Source of the DNA: Dysosmobacter sp. Marseille-Q4140
Lineage (GTDB): Bacteria; Bacillota; Clostridia; Oscillospirales; Oscillospiraceae
NCBI GenBank assembly: GCA_018228705.1
Contig: CP073694.1
Location: 1,054,001-1,118,000, forward strand
Reading direction: 5' to 3'
DNA length: 64,000 nucleotides
The notes beneath the pieces were generated by a model. It worked only from the letters and a program-made list of their open reading frames with translations. It ran no database searches and was not told the DNA's origin. The position numbers and the translations under genes were made by a program. Shown piece after piece: positions 24,272 to 32,970 of this stretch. The number at the start of each line of letters is the position of its first letter. Positions within the stretch are counted from its first letter, which is position 1.

Positions 24272-25000
24272 TTACTCCGCCGCCACATCGTGCCGCCGGA
24301 GATGGTGGACGGCCAGGAGGGTGAACACCGCCGTGTAGCCAAAAGCGGAGAGCAGGAAGGGGGCGAAGTCCAGCTCCATATTCGGATTGTTGGCCCGCAT
24401 CCCGATGCACAGCAGGGAGTACGGGAAGGCGTACCCGAACCCCTGGGCCGTGACAATCAGCCCCGCAATGCCTCCCACCAGGCCAAAGGCCACCGGCAGG
24501 GCGAAGGCACGAATGATCAGGCTGAAATAGAGTTGCACCGCGCACACCGACACGCCGCCGATGGCCCCGCACGCCAGCCACCCGAGCAGCTCCGGCGGGA
24601 TGGGGCCGGTGAGCCCCACGATCTTCCCGCTGATAATAAACAGCGCCCCGATCCAGGCCTGGGAGAGCAGGGACATGACCGCCGCCCAGATCAGCTTGGC
24701 AAAGCACAGGGCCCCCACCGGCACCGGCGCGGTGAGAAAACTGTTCCAGTTGTGGTCCGTGTGCTCCAGCCGCCACTGCCAGGCGCAGAACACCCCCAGC
24801 AGGGCCGGCAGGAAGAACATGGAGGAGAACAGGGTGTGCTGGCTCCACAGGCTGTACCACTCGCTCCGCAGCAGCCCCAGATTCCCCAGATAGTTCATGG
24901 TGCCCAGGATGGCCGGGAAAATGGGCAGCACCACAAAGGCCAGCCACACCGGCGACCGGCGGAACTTGATGAGCTCCGCCCTCAGACAACGCAGCAGCAT
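24272..25000 (-). CDS. LanFEG-type ABC permease (LanG/MutG-like), operon 2
   Basis: A 242-residue ABC-2 permease starting MLLRCLRAELIKFRRSPVWL, with six hydrophobic segments and the conserved EHTDHNWNSFLTAPVPVGA loop of lantibiotic-immunity permeases. The ATG has AAGGAGG 8 bases before. It is the last gene of operon 2. Unlike operon 1 there is no lipoprotein or glycosyltransferase behind it. Confidence 0.88.
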   Translation of the reverse strand: MLLRCLRAELIKFRRSPVWLAFVVLPIFPAILGTMNYLGNLGLLRSEWYSLWSQHTLFSSMFFLPALLGVFCAWQWRLEHTDHNWNSFLTAPVPVGALCFAKLIWAAVMSLLSQAWIGALFIISGKIVGLTGPIPPELLGWLACGAIGGVSVCAVQLYFSLIIRAFALPVAFGLVGGIAGLIVTAQGFGYAFPYSLLCIGMRANNPNMELDFAPFLLSAFGYTAVFTLLAVHHLRRHDVAAE

Positions 25001-25003
25001 CCC

Positions 25004-25753
25004 TCACACCTCCTTCCGCACGAACAGCGCCCGTCCCACCAGCAGGAACAGCGCCGCCCACAGGCACAGCAACACCAGGTCGGTGGGCACCGGCCACTCC
25101 CAGTAGAACCAGGTGAACCGGGTGTCCGGATTCCAGTTCATCCCCACCAGGGACAAAAGGCCGTAGTAGCCCCAGGGGACGCACCGGGTCAGGGCCGGCG
25201 GGAACAGCAGGGACAAGATCCCGAGAAAGCTCCCGGAGATCCCACACACCAGGGCCACCGCCTGATTGGCAAAGCGCAGGGACAAGCCCTGCTGCAGGGC
25301 GTAGACCATCATAGACACCGCCCAGGAGATCAGGGTGAAGATCCCGAACCTCCCCCAAGGGACCTCCCCCGGGAACTGCCACAGGATGCCCACCCCCATG
25401 AAGAGCGCCCACCGGACCATGAGCAGGGCGGTCAGCACCAGGGCGCCCCAGGCCAGCTTGGCAGCATAGAGAGCTCCCGGCGCCGCCATAGTCTCCAGCA
25501 GTTTCAGGGTGGTCCCCTTGTGCTCCAGCTCGCAGTTTCGGCTGGCAATGGTGGCCACGCTGATGGGCATGATGATGGCGTCCACCATAGCCAGATTGTA
25601 AAGCAACAGCATCCAGCCCTGGCGGAGATCCTCGGCGTCCTGGCGGAGGAAGGTGGAGACGATCCACAGCAACTCCGCCGCCAATACAGCGGCGCACACC
25701 AGCAGGATCTTCCGCCGGCGGCACTTGAAAAACTCCAGCTTCAGCAGTTTCAC
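25004..25753 (-). CDS. LanFEG-type ABC permease (LanE/MutE-like), operon 2
   Basis: A 249-residue ABC-2 permease with the start MKLLKLEFFKCRRRKILLV and the loop NCELEHKGTTLKLLETMAAP, homologous to the loops of the other LanE/G subunits. Six membrane segments. The GTG start overlaps the ATPase stop (GTGA) and the stop lies three bases before the LanG start, so the three proteins are made in fixed ratio. Confidence 0.88.
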   Translation of the reverse strand: MKLLKLEFFKCRRRKILLVCAAVLAAELLWIVSTFLRQDAEDLRQGWMLLLYNLAMVDAIIMPISVATIASRNCELEHKGTTLKLLETMAAPGALYAAKLAWGALVLTALLMVRWALFMGVGILWQFPGEVPWGRFGIFTLISWAVSMMVYALQQGLSLRFANQAVALVCGISGSFLGILSLLFPPALTRCVPWGYYGLLSLVGMNWNPDTRFTWFYWEWPVPTDLVLLCLWAALFLLVGRALFVRKEV

Positions 25754-26661
25754 AGGCTCGCCGCCTTTCCCGTCAGCTCCAGGAAAATGTCCTCCAAACT
25801 CTTCTGCCGCTCCTCTAAGCGGATGACGCCCAGATTGCGCGCCCCCAGCAGGCGGGTGAGCTGGGCGGCGATCTCGTCAGAGAGGATGGGGAGGATGAGG
25901 TATCCCCCTTCCTCCTGGCAGGGCACGGACTTCTCCTGGAGGATGGCCCGGGCCACGGCGTTGTTGGTGGTGCGCAGGGCCAGGTGGTGGCGGCTGCGGC
26001 CGTGGAGGGCCTCCAGGGTGTCCTGGAACACCAGCTCCCCCTCCCGGATGATGGCCACATGGTCCGCCATCTGGTCGATCTCACTGAGCAGGTGGCTGGA
26101 TACCACCACCGTCATGCCGAACCGCTCGGGCAGGGAGCAGATCAGCTCCCGCATCTCCTGGATGCCCGCCGGGTCCAGGCCGTTGGTGGGCTCGTCCAGG
26201 ATCAGCAGCTTGGGATAGCCCAGCAGGGCCGCCGCCAGGCCCAGCCGCTGTTTCATGCCCAGGGAGTAGTGGGCCACCCTCTTGCCTCGCTGACCATCCA
26301 GCCGGACGATCTGCAGCACCTCCCGGATATTTTTCTCCGGCACCCCCCGGAGGGTCTGGACGATGCGCAGATTCTCCTCCCCGGTAAGGTGGCCGTAGTA
26401 GCTGGGGCTCTCGATGAGGCTCCCCACCTGCCGGAGCACGGCCAGGCGGCTCCCGCCATCCATCTTCTTCCCCAGCACCCGGATGTCCCCCGCCGTGGGG
26501 CGCACCAGGCCCAGAATCATTTTCAGGGTGGTGGACTTCCCCGCCCCGTTGGGGCCGAGAAAGCCGTAGACGCTGCCCTCGGGCACATCCAGATCCAGGT
26601 GAGCCACCCGCAGGGCGTTTCCATACTGCTTGCACAGGTCGTGTGTCTCAATGATGTTCAT
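25750..26661 (-). CDS. LanFEG-type ABC ATPase (LanF/MutF-like), operon 2
   Basis: A 303-residue ATPase with Walker A GPNGAGKST at 36-44, signature YSLGMKQRLGLA, Walker B LLILDEPTNGLDPAG and the HLLSE H-loop, plus the LanF C-terminal accessory domain ending LEDIFLELTGKAASL. The ATG follows an AGGAGG. The protein is clearly paralogous to the ATPase of operon 1. It probably drives removal of a lantibiotic-type peptide from the membrane. Confidence 0.9.
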   Translation of the reverse strand: MNIIETHDLCKQYGNALRVAHLDLDVPEGSVYGFLGPNGAGKSTTLKMILGLVRPTAGDIRVLGKKMDGGSRLAVLRQVGSLIESPSYYGHLTGEENLRIVQTLRGVPEKNIREVLQIVRLDGQRGKRVAHYSLGMKQRLGLAAALLGYPKLLILDEPTNGLDPAGIQEMRELICSLPERFGMTVVVSSHLLSEIDQMADHVAIIREGELVFQDTLEALHGRSRHHLALRTTNNAVARAILQEKSVPCQEEGGYLILPILSDEIAAQLTRLLGARNLGVIRLEERQKSLEDIFLELTGKAASL

Positions 26662-26684
26662 GGCAAGACCTCCTTATGTCCCCA

Positions 26685-26781
26685 AGGATAGCACCCCTGC
26701 CTTACGCCCCGATGAAGCCCACCTTACGTTTACCTTACTTCTTCGGCCGGGTCTGGACGGATGGACAGGATTTGGTATAAT
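26685..26781. promoter_or_regulatory. Divergent control region with 11-bp-phased repeats, operon 2
   Basis: CCTTACG at 26700, 26722 and CCTTACT at 26733 are spaced by 22 and 11 bp, placed just upstream of a leftward extended -10 (RC of 26685-26690). Rightward, TATAAT lies at 26776-26781 ahead of the response-regulator gene. Positions match the region at 22036-22134. Confidence 0.8.
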
Positions 26782-26811
26782 GAAAGGGAAAATGATAAAG
26801 GAGGCCGCAGT

Positions 26812-27498
26812 ATGGCCTATCGCATTTTGATCGTGGACGACGAGGCCGCCCTGCAGAACATGGTGAAGGAGATCCTAACCCAGGTCGGCTATGAGACAAC
26901 CTCCGCCCTCACCTGCGCCCAGGCGCTGGAACAGTTCCGGGCCGCGGCGCCGGACGCGGTGCTGCTGGACGTGAACCTGCCGGACGGGGACGGCTTCTCC
27001 CTGTTAGGGAAACTCCGGGAAAACCGGGACGTGCCGGTACTGTTCCTCTCCGCCCGGGACGAGGACGCCGACCGGCTGCAGGGCTTGGGCCTGGGTGCGG
27101 ACGACTACATCACCAAGCCTTTTCTCCCTCAGGAGCTGCTGCTCCGCCTGCACGCGGTGCTCCGGCGGGTGTACCGGGAGGAGGTCCAGACCGCCCGGCT
27201 GGGGGACGCGGAGATCGACTGGGGCAAGAGCGCTGTCCGCCGAAACGGGGCGGAGACCGCTCTCACCGCCAAGGAGTTCATTCTGTTGAAGAAGCTGTGG
27301 GATGCCCGGGGCAACATCGTCACCATCGACGCCCTGTGCGCCGCATTGTGGGACGGGCCTCTGGTGGGCTATGAGAACACGCTGATGGTCCACATCCGCC
27401 GCCTGCGGGAGAAGATCGAGGCGGACCCCTCCCACCCAAACTATCTGCTGACGGTGCGGGGGCTGGGCTACCGCCTCAGCCGGGAGGGGACGAAATGA
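26812..27498 (+). CDS. OmpR-family response regulator, LanFEG unit 2
   Basis: A 228-residue regulator with VDDE near residues 8-11, phospho-acceptor Asp53 in LLDVNLPDGDG, Lys102 in ITKPF, and a winged helix ending LLTVRGLGYRLS. The ATG at 26812 has AAAGGAGG eight bases before; a longer frame start at 26761 overlaps the -10 and is not used. The stop overlaps the kinase start (ATGA). Confidence 0.92.
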   Translation: MAYRILIVDDEAALQNMVKEILTQVGYETTSALTCAQALEQFRAAAPDAVLLDVNLPDGDGFSLLGKLRENRDVPVLFLSARDEDADRLQGLGLGADDYITKPFLPQELLLRLHAVLRRVYREEVQTARLGDAEIDWGKSAVRRNGAETALTAKEFILLKKLWDARGNIVTIDALCAALWDGPLVGYENTLMVHIRRLREKIEADPSHPNYLLTVRGLGYRLSREGTK

Positions 27499-28712
27499 GT
27501 TTACGGAGCATTTTCAAGGGGGCCATGCTGGTGACCGCCTCGGCGGCGCTCATCGCCGTCATCACCATAGCGGGCATCCTGGCCCTCGCCTTCTACTACT
27601 CTGACGGCGGCCGGAGTTGGAGCGTCTCCATCACCCGTGTCTCCGACGCCCTGACCTATGACGGGACGGAGTATGACTTTTCCGGGGATGCGCTGCTGGG
27701 GGATGACCGCTGGGCCATCCTGATCGGAGAGGACGGACAGGTGATCTGGTCCCTCCGTAAACCCGCCGACGTGCCGGAGCACTATACCCTCACGGACGTG
27801 GCCTCCTTCACCCGGTGGTATCTGGGCGACTACCCGGTGCAATGCCGCATCCGGGACGACGGCCTGCTGGTGGTGGGCTCGCCCAAGGGAAGCATGTGGA
27901 AGCACGACATCTCCATGCAGTCCCGTCTGCTCCACGACGCGCCCCTGTGGATCGGCGGCATCTTTCTGCTGGCCCTCGGGTGCGTGCTGCTCCTGGCCTA
28001 CTTCGCGGTGCGCCGGTGGTTCCGGCAGGCCCAGCGGGTGCGGGACGCCGCCCGGTCCGACTGGATCAACGGCGTGTCCCACGATATCCGCACCCCCCTC
28101 TCCATGGTCATGGGCTACGCCGCCCAGATGGAGGGGGCGGCGGATCTGCCGCCGGAGCGCCGAAAGCAGGCGGGGATCATCCGCGCCCAGAGTCAGGAGA
28201 TCCGGGACCTGGTGAACGACTTGAACCTCACCATGCGGCTGGACTGCGCCATGCAGGCCCTGCGGAAGGAGCCCCTCCAGGTGGAGGCGTTTCTCCGCCA
28301 GACCGCCGCCGACTTCCTCAACGGCGGCATGGGCGAGGGCTTCGACTTGGAGATGGATCTGCCGTCGGAGCCCCTGCCCCAAATCGAGGCAGACCCCTTC
28401 CTGTTGCGCCGGGCGGTGAACAACCTGCTCACCAACTGCGTGCGGCACAACGCGCCGGGCGGCTCCATCCGTCTGGGGGCCAGAGCCGAGGGGAAATCGG
28501 TGGTCCTCTTTGTGGCGGGCGGCGCGGCGGCAGGCATTCCGTCGGTGGCCGATCCCACCCGTCAGTTGGAGGCCGACGGCTCCGCCGCCCACGGCACGGG
28601 CCTCAAGCTGGTGCGACAGATCGCCGAGGCCCACGGCGGGACGGTGCAATTTGAGCAGGGGACATCCCACGGACTGAAGGTTTTCATTTCCCTGCCCGCA
28701 AGCAATGCCTGA
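27495..28712 (+). CDS. Sensor histidine kinase, LanFEG unit 2, odd ATP-binding site
   Basis: A 405-residue kinase with two transmembrane helices (about 10-35, 150-175) around an extracellular domain, then His196 in GVSHDIRTPLSM, N-box VNNLLTNCVRHN and G2 HGTGLKLV. The G1 box, which should read D-x-G-x-G (TDDGVGM in the first kinase), is here VAGGAAAGI: the Asp that contacts adenine is replaced by Ala. The residues around it are otherwise aligned. The kinase may therefore be weak, work mainly as a phosphatase, or bind ATP differently. Paralogue of the kinase at 22851. Confidence 0.9.
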   Translation: MSLRSIFKGAMLVTASAALIAVITIAGILALAFYYSDGGRSWSVSITRVSDALTYDGTEYDFSGDALLGDDRWAILIGEDGQVIWSLRKPADVPEHYTLTDVASFTRWYLGDYPVQCRIRDDGLLVVGSPKGSMWKHDISMQSRLLHDAPLWIGGIFLLALGCVLLLAYFAVRRWFRQAQRVRDAARSDWINGVSHDIRTPLSMVMGYAAQMEGAADLPPERRKQAGIIRAQSQEIRDLVNDLNLTMRLDCAMQALRKEPLQVEAFLRQTAADFLNGGMGEGFDLEMDLPSEPLPQIEADPFLLRRAVNNLLTNCVRHNAPGGSIRLGARAEGKSVVLFVAGGAAAGIPSVADPTRQLEADGSAAHGTGLKLVRQIAEAHGGTVQFEQGTSHGLKVFISLPASNA

Positions 28713-28748
28713 AAGAAGGCGGGCGGTTTTTGGACCGTCCGCCTTCTT
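28713..28748 (+). terminator. Terminator after kinase 2
   Basis: A 15-bp stem with one G-T pair (28713-28727 and 28734-28748) and a TTTTGG loop, starting at the stop codon. The remaining 100 bp to the GntR gene hold no ORF; AAGGAAAGTATCA at about 28834 recurs upstream of the traX-like gene. Confidence 0.75.
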
Positions 28749-28852
28749 GCTTACTCGCGGCCGTGATACAGTGGACTATAAGGTACTGAAATAAGTCTCT
28801 GCCATCGGAGAAATCTTACCAGCGAAATATAAGGAAAGTATCAGGGCGGGTA

Positions 28853-29197
28853 CTATTTTGAACAAGTTATTCCCCCATCAGCCGCTACGCTGACTTTTGC
28901 TTTTGCATCCAAGTACTTCCCTTCCAAATCAGCGAGGTAATTCTGACGATACGCAGAGATATGGCCATGATTTGATGTCACAAAATAACCATACCGAGTC
29001 TTATCAATAAGGCCGAGGCGGCACAGTTCACTGAATGCCTTTCTAACGGTTTCCGGACTGCTCCCGGCCGTTTTTGAAAGCTCTGTGTATGAGGGCATTT
29101 TTGTCCCCAACCCATACTCCCCATGAAGGATACGAAAGAAAATCTCATTGGCAAGGCGCTGATATACTTTCTCGCGTACTTCAATGTCCCAGCTCAT
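28853..29197 (-). CDS. GntR-family regulator, YtrA type
   Basis: A 114-residue regulator: winged helix (about 5-75, IFFRILHGEYGLGTKMPSYT and SPETVRKAFSELCRLGLI) and a short C-terminal helix pair. That is the size of the YtrA subgroup, which usually controls ABC transporter operons. The ATG at 29197 follows AAGGAGA. It ends an operon with a zinc ribbon protein and an ABC exporter, so it likely represses its own operon. Confidence 0.88.
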   Translation of the reverse strand: MSWDIEVREKVYQRLANEIFFRILHGEYGLGTKMPSYTELSKTAGSSPETVRKAFSELCRLGLIDKTRYGYFVTSNHGHISAYRQNYLADLEGKYLDAKAKVSVAADGGITCSK

Positions 29198-29208
29198 GCA
29201 GTGTCTCC

Positions 29209-29430
29209 TTATCCGAATGTCTTTTTGATCTCGTCCAACTCTTGCGCGTTTTCCACCCAATTCTCCACATAACCGCAATTACAGCAAACATAGCGGATCA
29301 CTGGAATTTTACCGAACAAGGTCATCCTTGTGGTATAGATGTTGTTCCCACTGGCGTGTCGTGCCGGATGATCCGGCACACGCACGATTTTTTCCGAATG
29401 ACATTTGGGGCAGCACCTTGAATTTTTCAT
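29209..29430 (-). CDS. Small zinc-ribbon protein
   Basis: A 73-residue protein with two Cys pairs, CCPKCHSEK near residue 6 and YVCCNCGYVENW near 48, making one zinc ribbon. The ATG has AAGGAG nine bases before and lies three bases behind the permease stop. The size and the ENWVENAQELDEIKK tail suggest a nucleic-acid or protein-binding role. Function unknown. Confidence 0.8.
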   Translation of the reverse strand: MKNSRCCPKCHSEKIVRVPDHPARHASGNNIYTTRMTLFGKIPVIRYVCCNCGYVENWVENAQELDEIKKTFG

Positions 29431-29432
29431 CG

Positions 29433-30650
29433 TCAATCTCTCCTTGTCACAACAAGCAAAACGCAGCACTCCGTCAGCAAAGCCGCAGCCCAAATCCAAA
29501 GAGCCGGCGGCCATATCCCAACCAGTGCTGCAGCCAGCAGCATAATAAGCGGGACGAGGTATTTGCGGGGATGATGCCACAGATCGCTTTCGGTTTTCCA
29601 GCCACGGATCGGATACCTCCACTCCAGAACGACCGAAAGGATGGCGCTTTGCAGAGCAAACAGAAGAAGCGTTATCCCATGGACAAAACCAGTGCCGCCG
29701 TTGATGAGCTGCCAGCTGCAAAGGTAGATGCAGGCGACAATGCTGTTGATTGCGAAGATAAACAGGCAATACTTTCGGCAAAACCGCTCCGCCTGTCCGG
29801 GCAGCACGCGGATCGCCTGCTCCAAATCCGGGTCGCAGGACAGCAGTGTACAGATGGGCGTGTTGAGGCAAAGGATCGCAAGGCCGATGGGAAACATATT
29901 CATGCCTTGAACTTCGCCAAACAGCAGCGGCAGAAAACCGGCGACCGCGGCCAGGCCCGCAGTGTTGATAAGGTATGTCTTGTTCGCCATCAAATAGCGC
30001 AACAGGTAGGTGAAGACGTTCCCGGTGCGGCCTGTATGCCGGACAGCTTTCTTTGCAACGCCGGCACTATAAAAATCATAGGCATCCGCAAAAGCCAGAT
30101 ACAGTACTGCGGTGATCACACTCACCGCCGCCGCAGAAAGGACCGCCGCCCACTGGCGCAAGAGCAAAATAGCGGCCAGGATGCCGGCGGCCCAAAGGAG
30201 CGGCAGCACAGCATGACCTCTCCGGCACATCCGATACCCCGCCGCCGTCACCACACACGCCATACAGCCGCACAGGACCGCAAGGGCGATCTCCCCTATT
30301 CTCCATGAGGCGGCCGCAAAGAACAGCGCCCAGACCAGCAGCGTTTTGGTCACCAGGGTATGCGCCCCCAGCACCAAGACATAGCCAAAGACAAAACCGC
30401 GGTGATCGAGAGGGAGCATCAACATTCCCTGCATGGCCTCCATCTGCCGCCGTCCGGTAAGCACCTGCCACATGACGCCGGCGGTAAACAAGGTGGACGT
30501 CAGATAGAGGATCGCGGGGGCAACCGCAACCCGAATTTCCGCCGCGTAGATGGCGATAAACAGGATCGCCGCCGCCAAAAGACTCTTTCTGGCGCTCTCA
30601 TACTTGGCCCCAAAGAACTGCTTGGAGAGTGCCTTAATGGTGTTCTTCAT
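29433..30650 (-). CDS. ABC transporter permease, multi-spanning
   Basis: A 405-residue membrane protein with about ten hydrophobic segments. It has no ATPase motifs, and overlaps the upstream ATPase gene by 17 bp. The N-terminus (MKNTIKALSKQFFGAKYE) resembles ABC-2-like permeases of Gram-positive bacteria. With the ATPase it forms an exporter regulated by the GntR protein. Substrate unknown; YtrA-type operons often respond to wall-targeting antibiotics. Confidence 0.75.
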   Translation of the reverse strand: MKNTIKALSKQFFGAKYESARKSLLAAAILFIAIYAAEIRVAVAPAILYLTSTLFTAGVMWQVLTGRRQMEAMQGMLMLPLDHRGFVFGYVLVLGAHTLVTKTLLVWALFFAAASWRIGEIALAVLCGCMACVVTAAGYRMCRRGHAVLPLLWAAGILAAILLLRQWAAVLSAAAVSVITAVLYLAFADAYDFYSAGVAKKAVRHTGRTGNVFTYLLRYLMANKTYLINTAGLAAVAGFLPLLFGEVQGMNMFPIGLAILCLNTPICTLLSCDPDLEQAIRVLPGQAERFCRKYCLFIFAINSIVACIYLCSWQLINGGTGFVHGITLLLFALQSAILSVVLEWRYPIRGWKTESDLWHHPRKYLVPLIMLLAAALVGIWPPALWIWAAALLTECCVLLVVTRRD

Positions 30651-31344
30651 CAGCCAGCACCTCCCGGATCTTCCCGGCAGCGATCTCCGTGCCGGTAAAC
30701 GTCCGGCCGATCCTGCCCTGCTCCAAAACCAGCACGCGGTCAGAGGTCAAACAGATGCTCTCCAAAATATGGGACGAAAACAGGAGTGTCCCATACTGCT
30801 GATAGCCGCCCATGAGCTGGTACAAAAATTCCGTGCTTTGGAAATCGAGCCCGTTCACAGGCTCATCCAAAAGCAGCAGTTTTGGCCGCAGGGCAAATGC
30901 CGTAATGAGATAGGCCTTTTTCAGATTGCCGGTGGACAGCTCCTTTAGGAGCACGTCGGTATAGTCCTCGAAGTGGAAGCCTTTTACCAGGCCGGTCACA
31001 TCCGGCAAGGCCACGCCATAGGACGCAGCCACATACGCCAGGTACTCCCGGAATGTGAAATACGGAAACGACCGATCCTCCGCAAAGACAATGTACCGGC
31101 TCCGCTTGAACGCCTTGTCCCGGAATGAGAACGAATGGCCGTCCCATGCCGCCTCATCCAGATGGTAGCCCGGCAGCAGACCTGCCACGGTCTTGATGAG
31201 GGTCGTTTTCCCGGCGCCGTTCAGACCGATCAGCCCGACAACCTCATGCTCCCCCAAATCCAGCGAAAGCCCAGAGAGTACGGGATGGCCGGCGGTGTAC
31301 CAGACGCTTAAATTGTTGAGGGAAAGAAGTGCCGTGCTGCTCAT
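30634..31344 (-). CDS. ABC transporter ATPase with divergent signature
   Basis: A 236-residue ATPase with Walker A GLNGAGKTT near residues 40-48, Walker B LLLLDEPVNGLD and H-loop FSSHILES. The signature is LSTGNLKKAYL instead of LSGGQ-type, as seen in some YtrB/antibiotic-resistance subgroups. I chose ATG 31344, which follows GGGGGTGAG; a GTG three codons earlier is possible. It is coupled to the small membrane protein before it and to the permease after it. Confidence 0.85.
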   Translation of the reverse strand: MSSTALLSLNNLSVWYTAGHPVLSGLSLDLGEHEVVGLIGLNGAGKTTLIKTVAGLLPGYHLDEAAWDGHSFSFRDKAFKRSRYIVFAEDRSFPYFTFREYLAYVAASYGVALPDVTGLVKGFHFEDYTDVLLKELSTGNLKKAYLITAFALRPKLLLLDEPVNGLDFQSTEFLYQLMGGYQQYGTLLFSSHILESICLTSDRVLVLEQGRIGRTFTGTEIAAGKIREVLADEEHH

Positions 31345-31349
31345 ACCGC

Positions 31350-31520
31350 TCACCCCCGATTCTCTTTGTCCTTCTTCCAGATCGAATAGGCGGAATACAG
31401 GAAGGAACCGCCAAGGAAGATATACAGCAGTGCAAACGGGATGTTCATGGTGACGAAGCTGAAAATCATACAGCCGATAAAAACGATGCCGAGGATCAAA
31501 CGGAAATAAAAGTGACGCAT
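31350..31520 (-). CDS. Small two-helix membrane protein
   Basis: A 56-residue protein: MRHFYFRLILGIVFIGCMIF then a second helix LLYIFLGGSFLYSAY and a charged tail KKDKENRG. The ATG at 31520 has AGGAGG ahead, and its stop falls six bases before the ATPase start. It is the first gene of this ABC operon and may be an accessory membrane subunit. No family recognised. Confidence 0.75.
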   Translation of the reverse strand: MRHFYFRLILGIVFIGCMIFSFVTMNIPFALLYIFLGGSFLYSAYSIWKKDKENRG

Positions 31521-31634
31521 ATGGATAACCTCCTACCTTTTTGCTTGTTTGCGGGCTTCTTGTTTACAATGCAAGCATACACCAAAAGAAGCCCGCCGGC
31601 GGAAATGTCCGCAAACGGTAGGTTTTTGACCACG

Positions 31635-31669
31635 AAAAAGCGGCGGGCGTCCCAAAGGCTGCCCGCCGC
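31635..31669 (-). terminator. Terminator after the LytTR-system kinase
   Basis: Stem GCGGCGGGC/GCCCGCCGC (31640-31648 with 31661-31669), followed on the minus strand by TTTTTC. Confidence 0.88.
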
Positions 31670-31683
31670 ACCTCGCATGGAGG

Positions 31684-32970
31684 TTATTCCGTTTTGATCG
31701 CCTGGAAGGACAGCGTAACGACCGATTGAAATATGCCGTCCTTATCATCCGTGCTGACGGTCCCATCATAGCGGTCTGCTGCCGTCTGTACGCTCTTCAG
31801 TCCCCATCCATGAAATGCTCTGTCCGGTTTTGTGGTCAGAAGTTTCCCGTCCTCCCGTTTCAGGTCATGCCCATATCCGTTTTCCACTTTGATGATCAGC
31901 ATAGCGTTGATCCGCCGGATGGTCAGATTGAGAAAGCGCAGGTCATCGGGTGCGGCCTGCGCCGCCTCCAAAGCGTTGTCCAGCAGGTTCCCTAAAATGG
32001 TTGTCAGGTCAACGCTGCGAATATTGGTATTGTGGGGATACTCGATGTTGACCCTGGTTTTGATCTGCTCCTGCTCCGCCAATGCCATTTTACTGCTGAT
32101 CAAGTAGTCAAGGGCCTTGTCGCCCGTCCAAACCGTCTGGGAAATCTCCCGGACGGGGGTTCTCAGATCCTCGCAGTACCGGGCTGCCTCCTCCGTATCC
32201 CCTTGCAGGAGGCATTGATAAATAGCCTCGATATGATTGTGCAGATCGTGATAGAGCTTGGCGTTGCCCTCATAGGTACGGCGCAGCGCCTGATAATCCC
32301 GCTCCACGATCTCAGCCTGCTCCTGCTTCAGCCGCGCGATTTCCGACTCCATCTCACGCTGGCGGTTGACTCGATAAAACAGGATTGCGAACATCAGCAC
32401 CATGGAGAGGATGATCCAGGTCCCCACCAGGTCCTCGTCCAGCGGGAGCGTCTTTTGCTCAGACAAGGTCACCGCTCCGACCATGCCGAGGATGACAAGG
32501 ACCGACAAGCTCCGCATTGCCCCGCCGCTTTGCCCACTCTGCCGGATCAGCATAACTGCGCCGCCCAGCATCAGCGCGCGCGTCAGCCAAACGCCGGCCA
32601 GGGATTCCAAAGCCGCCGGCTCAAGAAAGCTCCGCGAATGAAACAGGATGCCCAGGCCGGCTTGCAGCAGGAAATCCCACAGCCCAACCCCAACTTCGTA
32701 AAAGAAGGCCAGGAACAGGCATAGATTGAGCTTATCCCGCAGGTAATACCAGGAGACGGCGGTTATCACCAGCAGCTCAACGGCCAGCGGCCCAATCGCG
32801 GACTGGGACACCGTTTGCAGGGCTGTGACCAGGACACCCCCGATGCCGGCAAGCAGCATGGCAGCTCTTCTCGGCTGAAATCCTGTCACCCTGGATACCA
32901 GGAAAAGCCCGGCAAACAGCCGGAGTTCATTGGTGAAAAAATAGGAGAGCGTCAGCAGCCATGCCATCAT
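31684..32970 (-). CDS. AgrC/LytS-like sensor histidine kinase (GHKL)
   Basis: A 428-residue kinase with six or seven transmembrane helices (about 1-215), a coiled linker, the phospho-acceptor region LYHDLHNHIEAI near residue 240, an N-box TILGNLLDNALEAA and a terminal ATPase G region HGWGLKSV. This is the build of peptide-pheromone and antibiotic-sensing kinases of the GHKL group. It overlaps the response-regulator stop (ATGA). No AgrD-like propeptide gene is visible nearby. Confidence 0.9.
   Translation of the reverse strand: MMAWLLTLSYFFTNELRLFAGLFLVSRVTGFQPRRAAMLLAGIGGVLVTALQTVSQSAIGPLAVELLVITAVSWYYLRDKLNLCLFLAFFYEVGVGLWDFLLQAGLGILFHSRSFLEPAALESLAGVWLTRALMLGGAVMLIRQSGQSGGAMRSLSVLVILGMVGAVTLSEQKTLPLDEDLVGTWIILSMVLMFAILFYRVNRQREMESEIARLKQEQAEIVERDYQALRRTYEGNAKLYHDLHNHIEAIYQCLLQGDTEEAARYCEDLRTPVREISQTVWTGDKALDYLISSKMALAEQEQIKTRVNIEYPHNTNIRSVDLTTILGNLLDNALEAAQAAPDDLRFLNLTIRRINAMLIIKVENGYGHDLKREDGKLLTTKPDRAFHGWGLKSVQTAADRYDGTVSTDDKDGIFQSVVTLSFQAIKTE

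Noticed and set aside
23268..26218. Very long frames antisense to kinase 1 and to the LanFEG operon 2 genes
   Set aside because: They mirror convincing ABC and kinase genes and show no recognisable domain.
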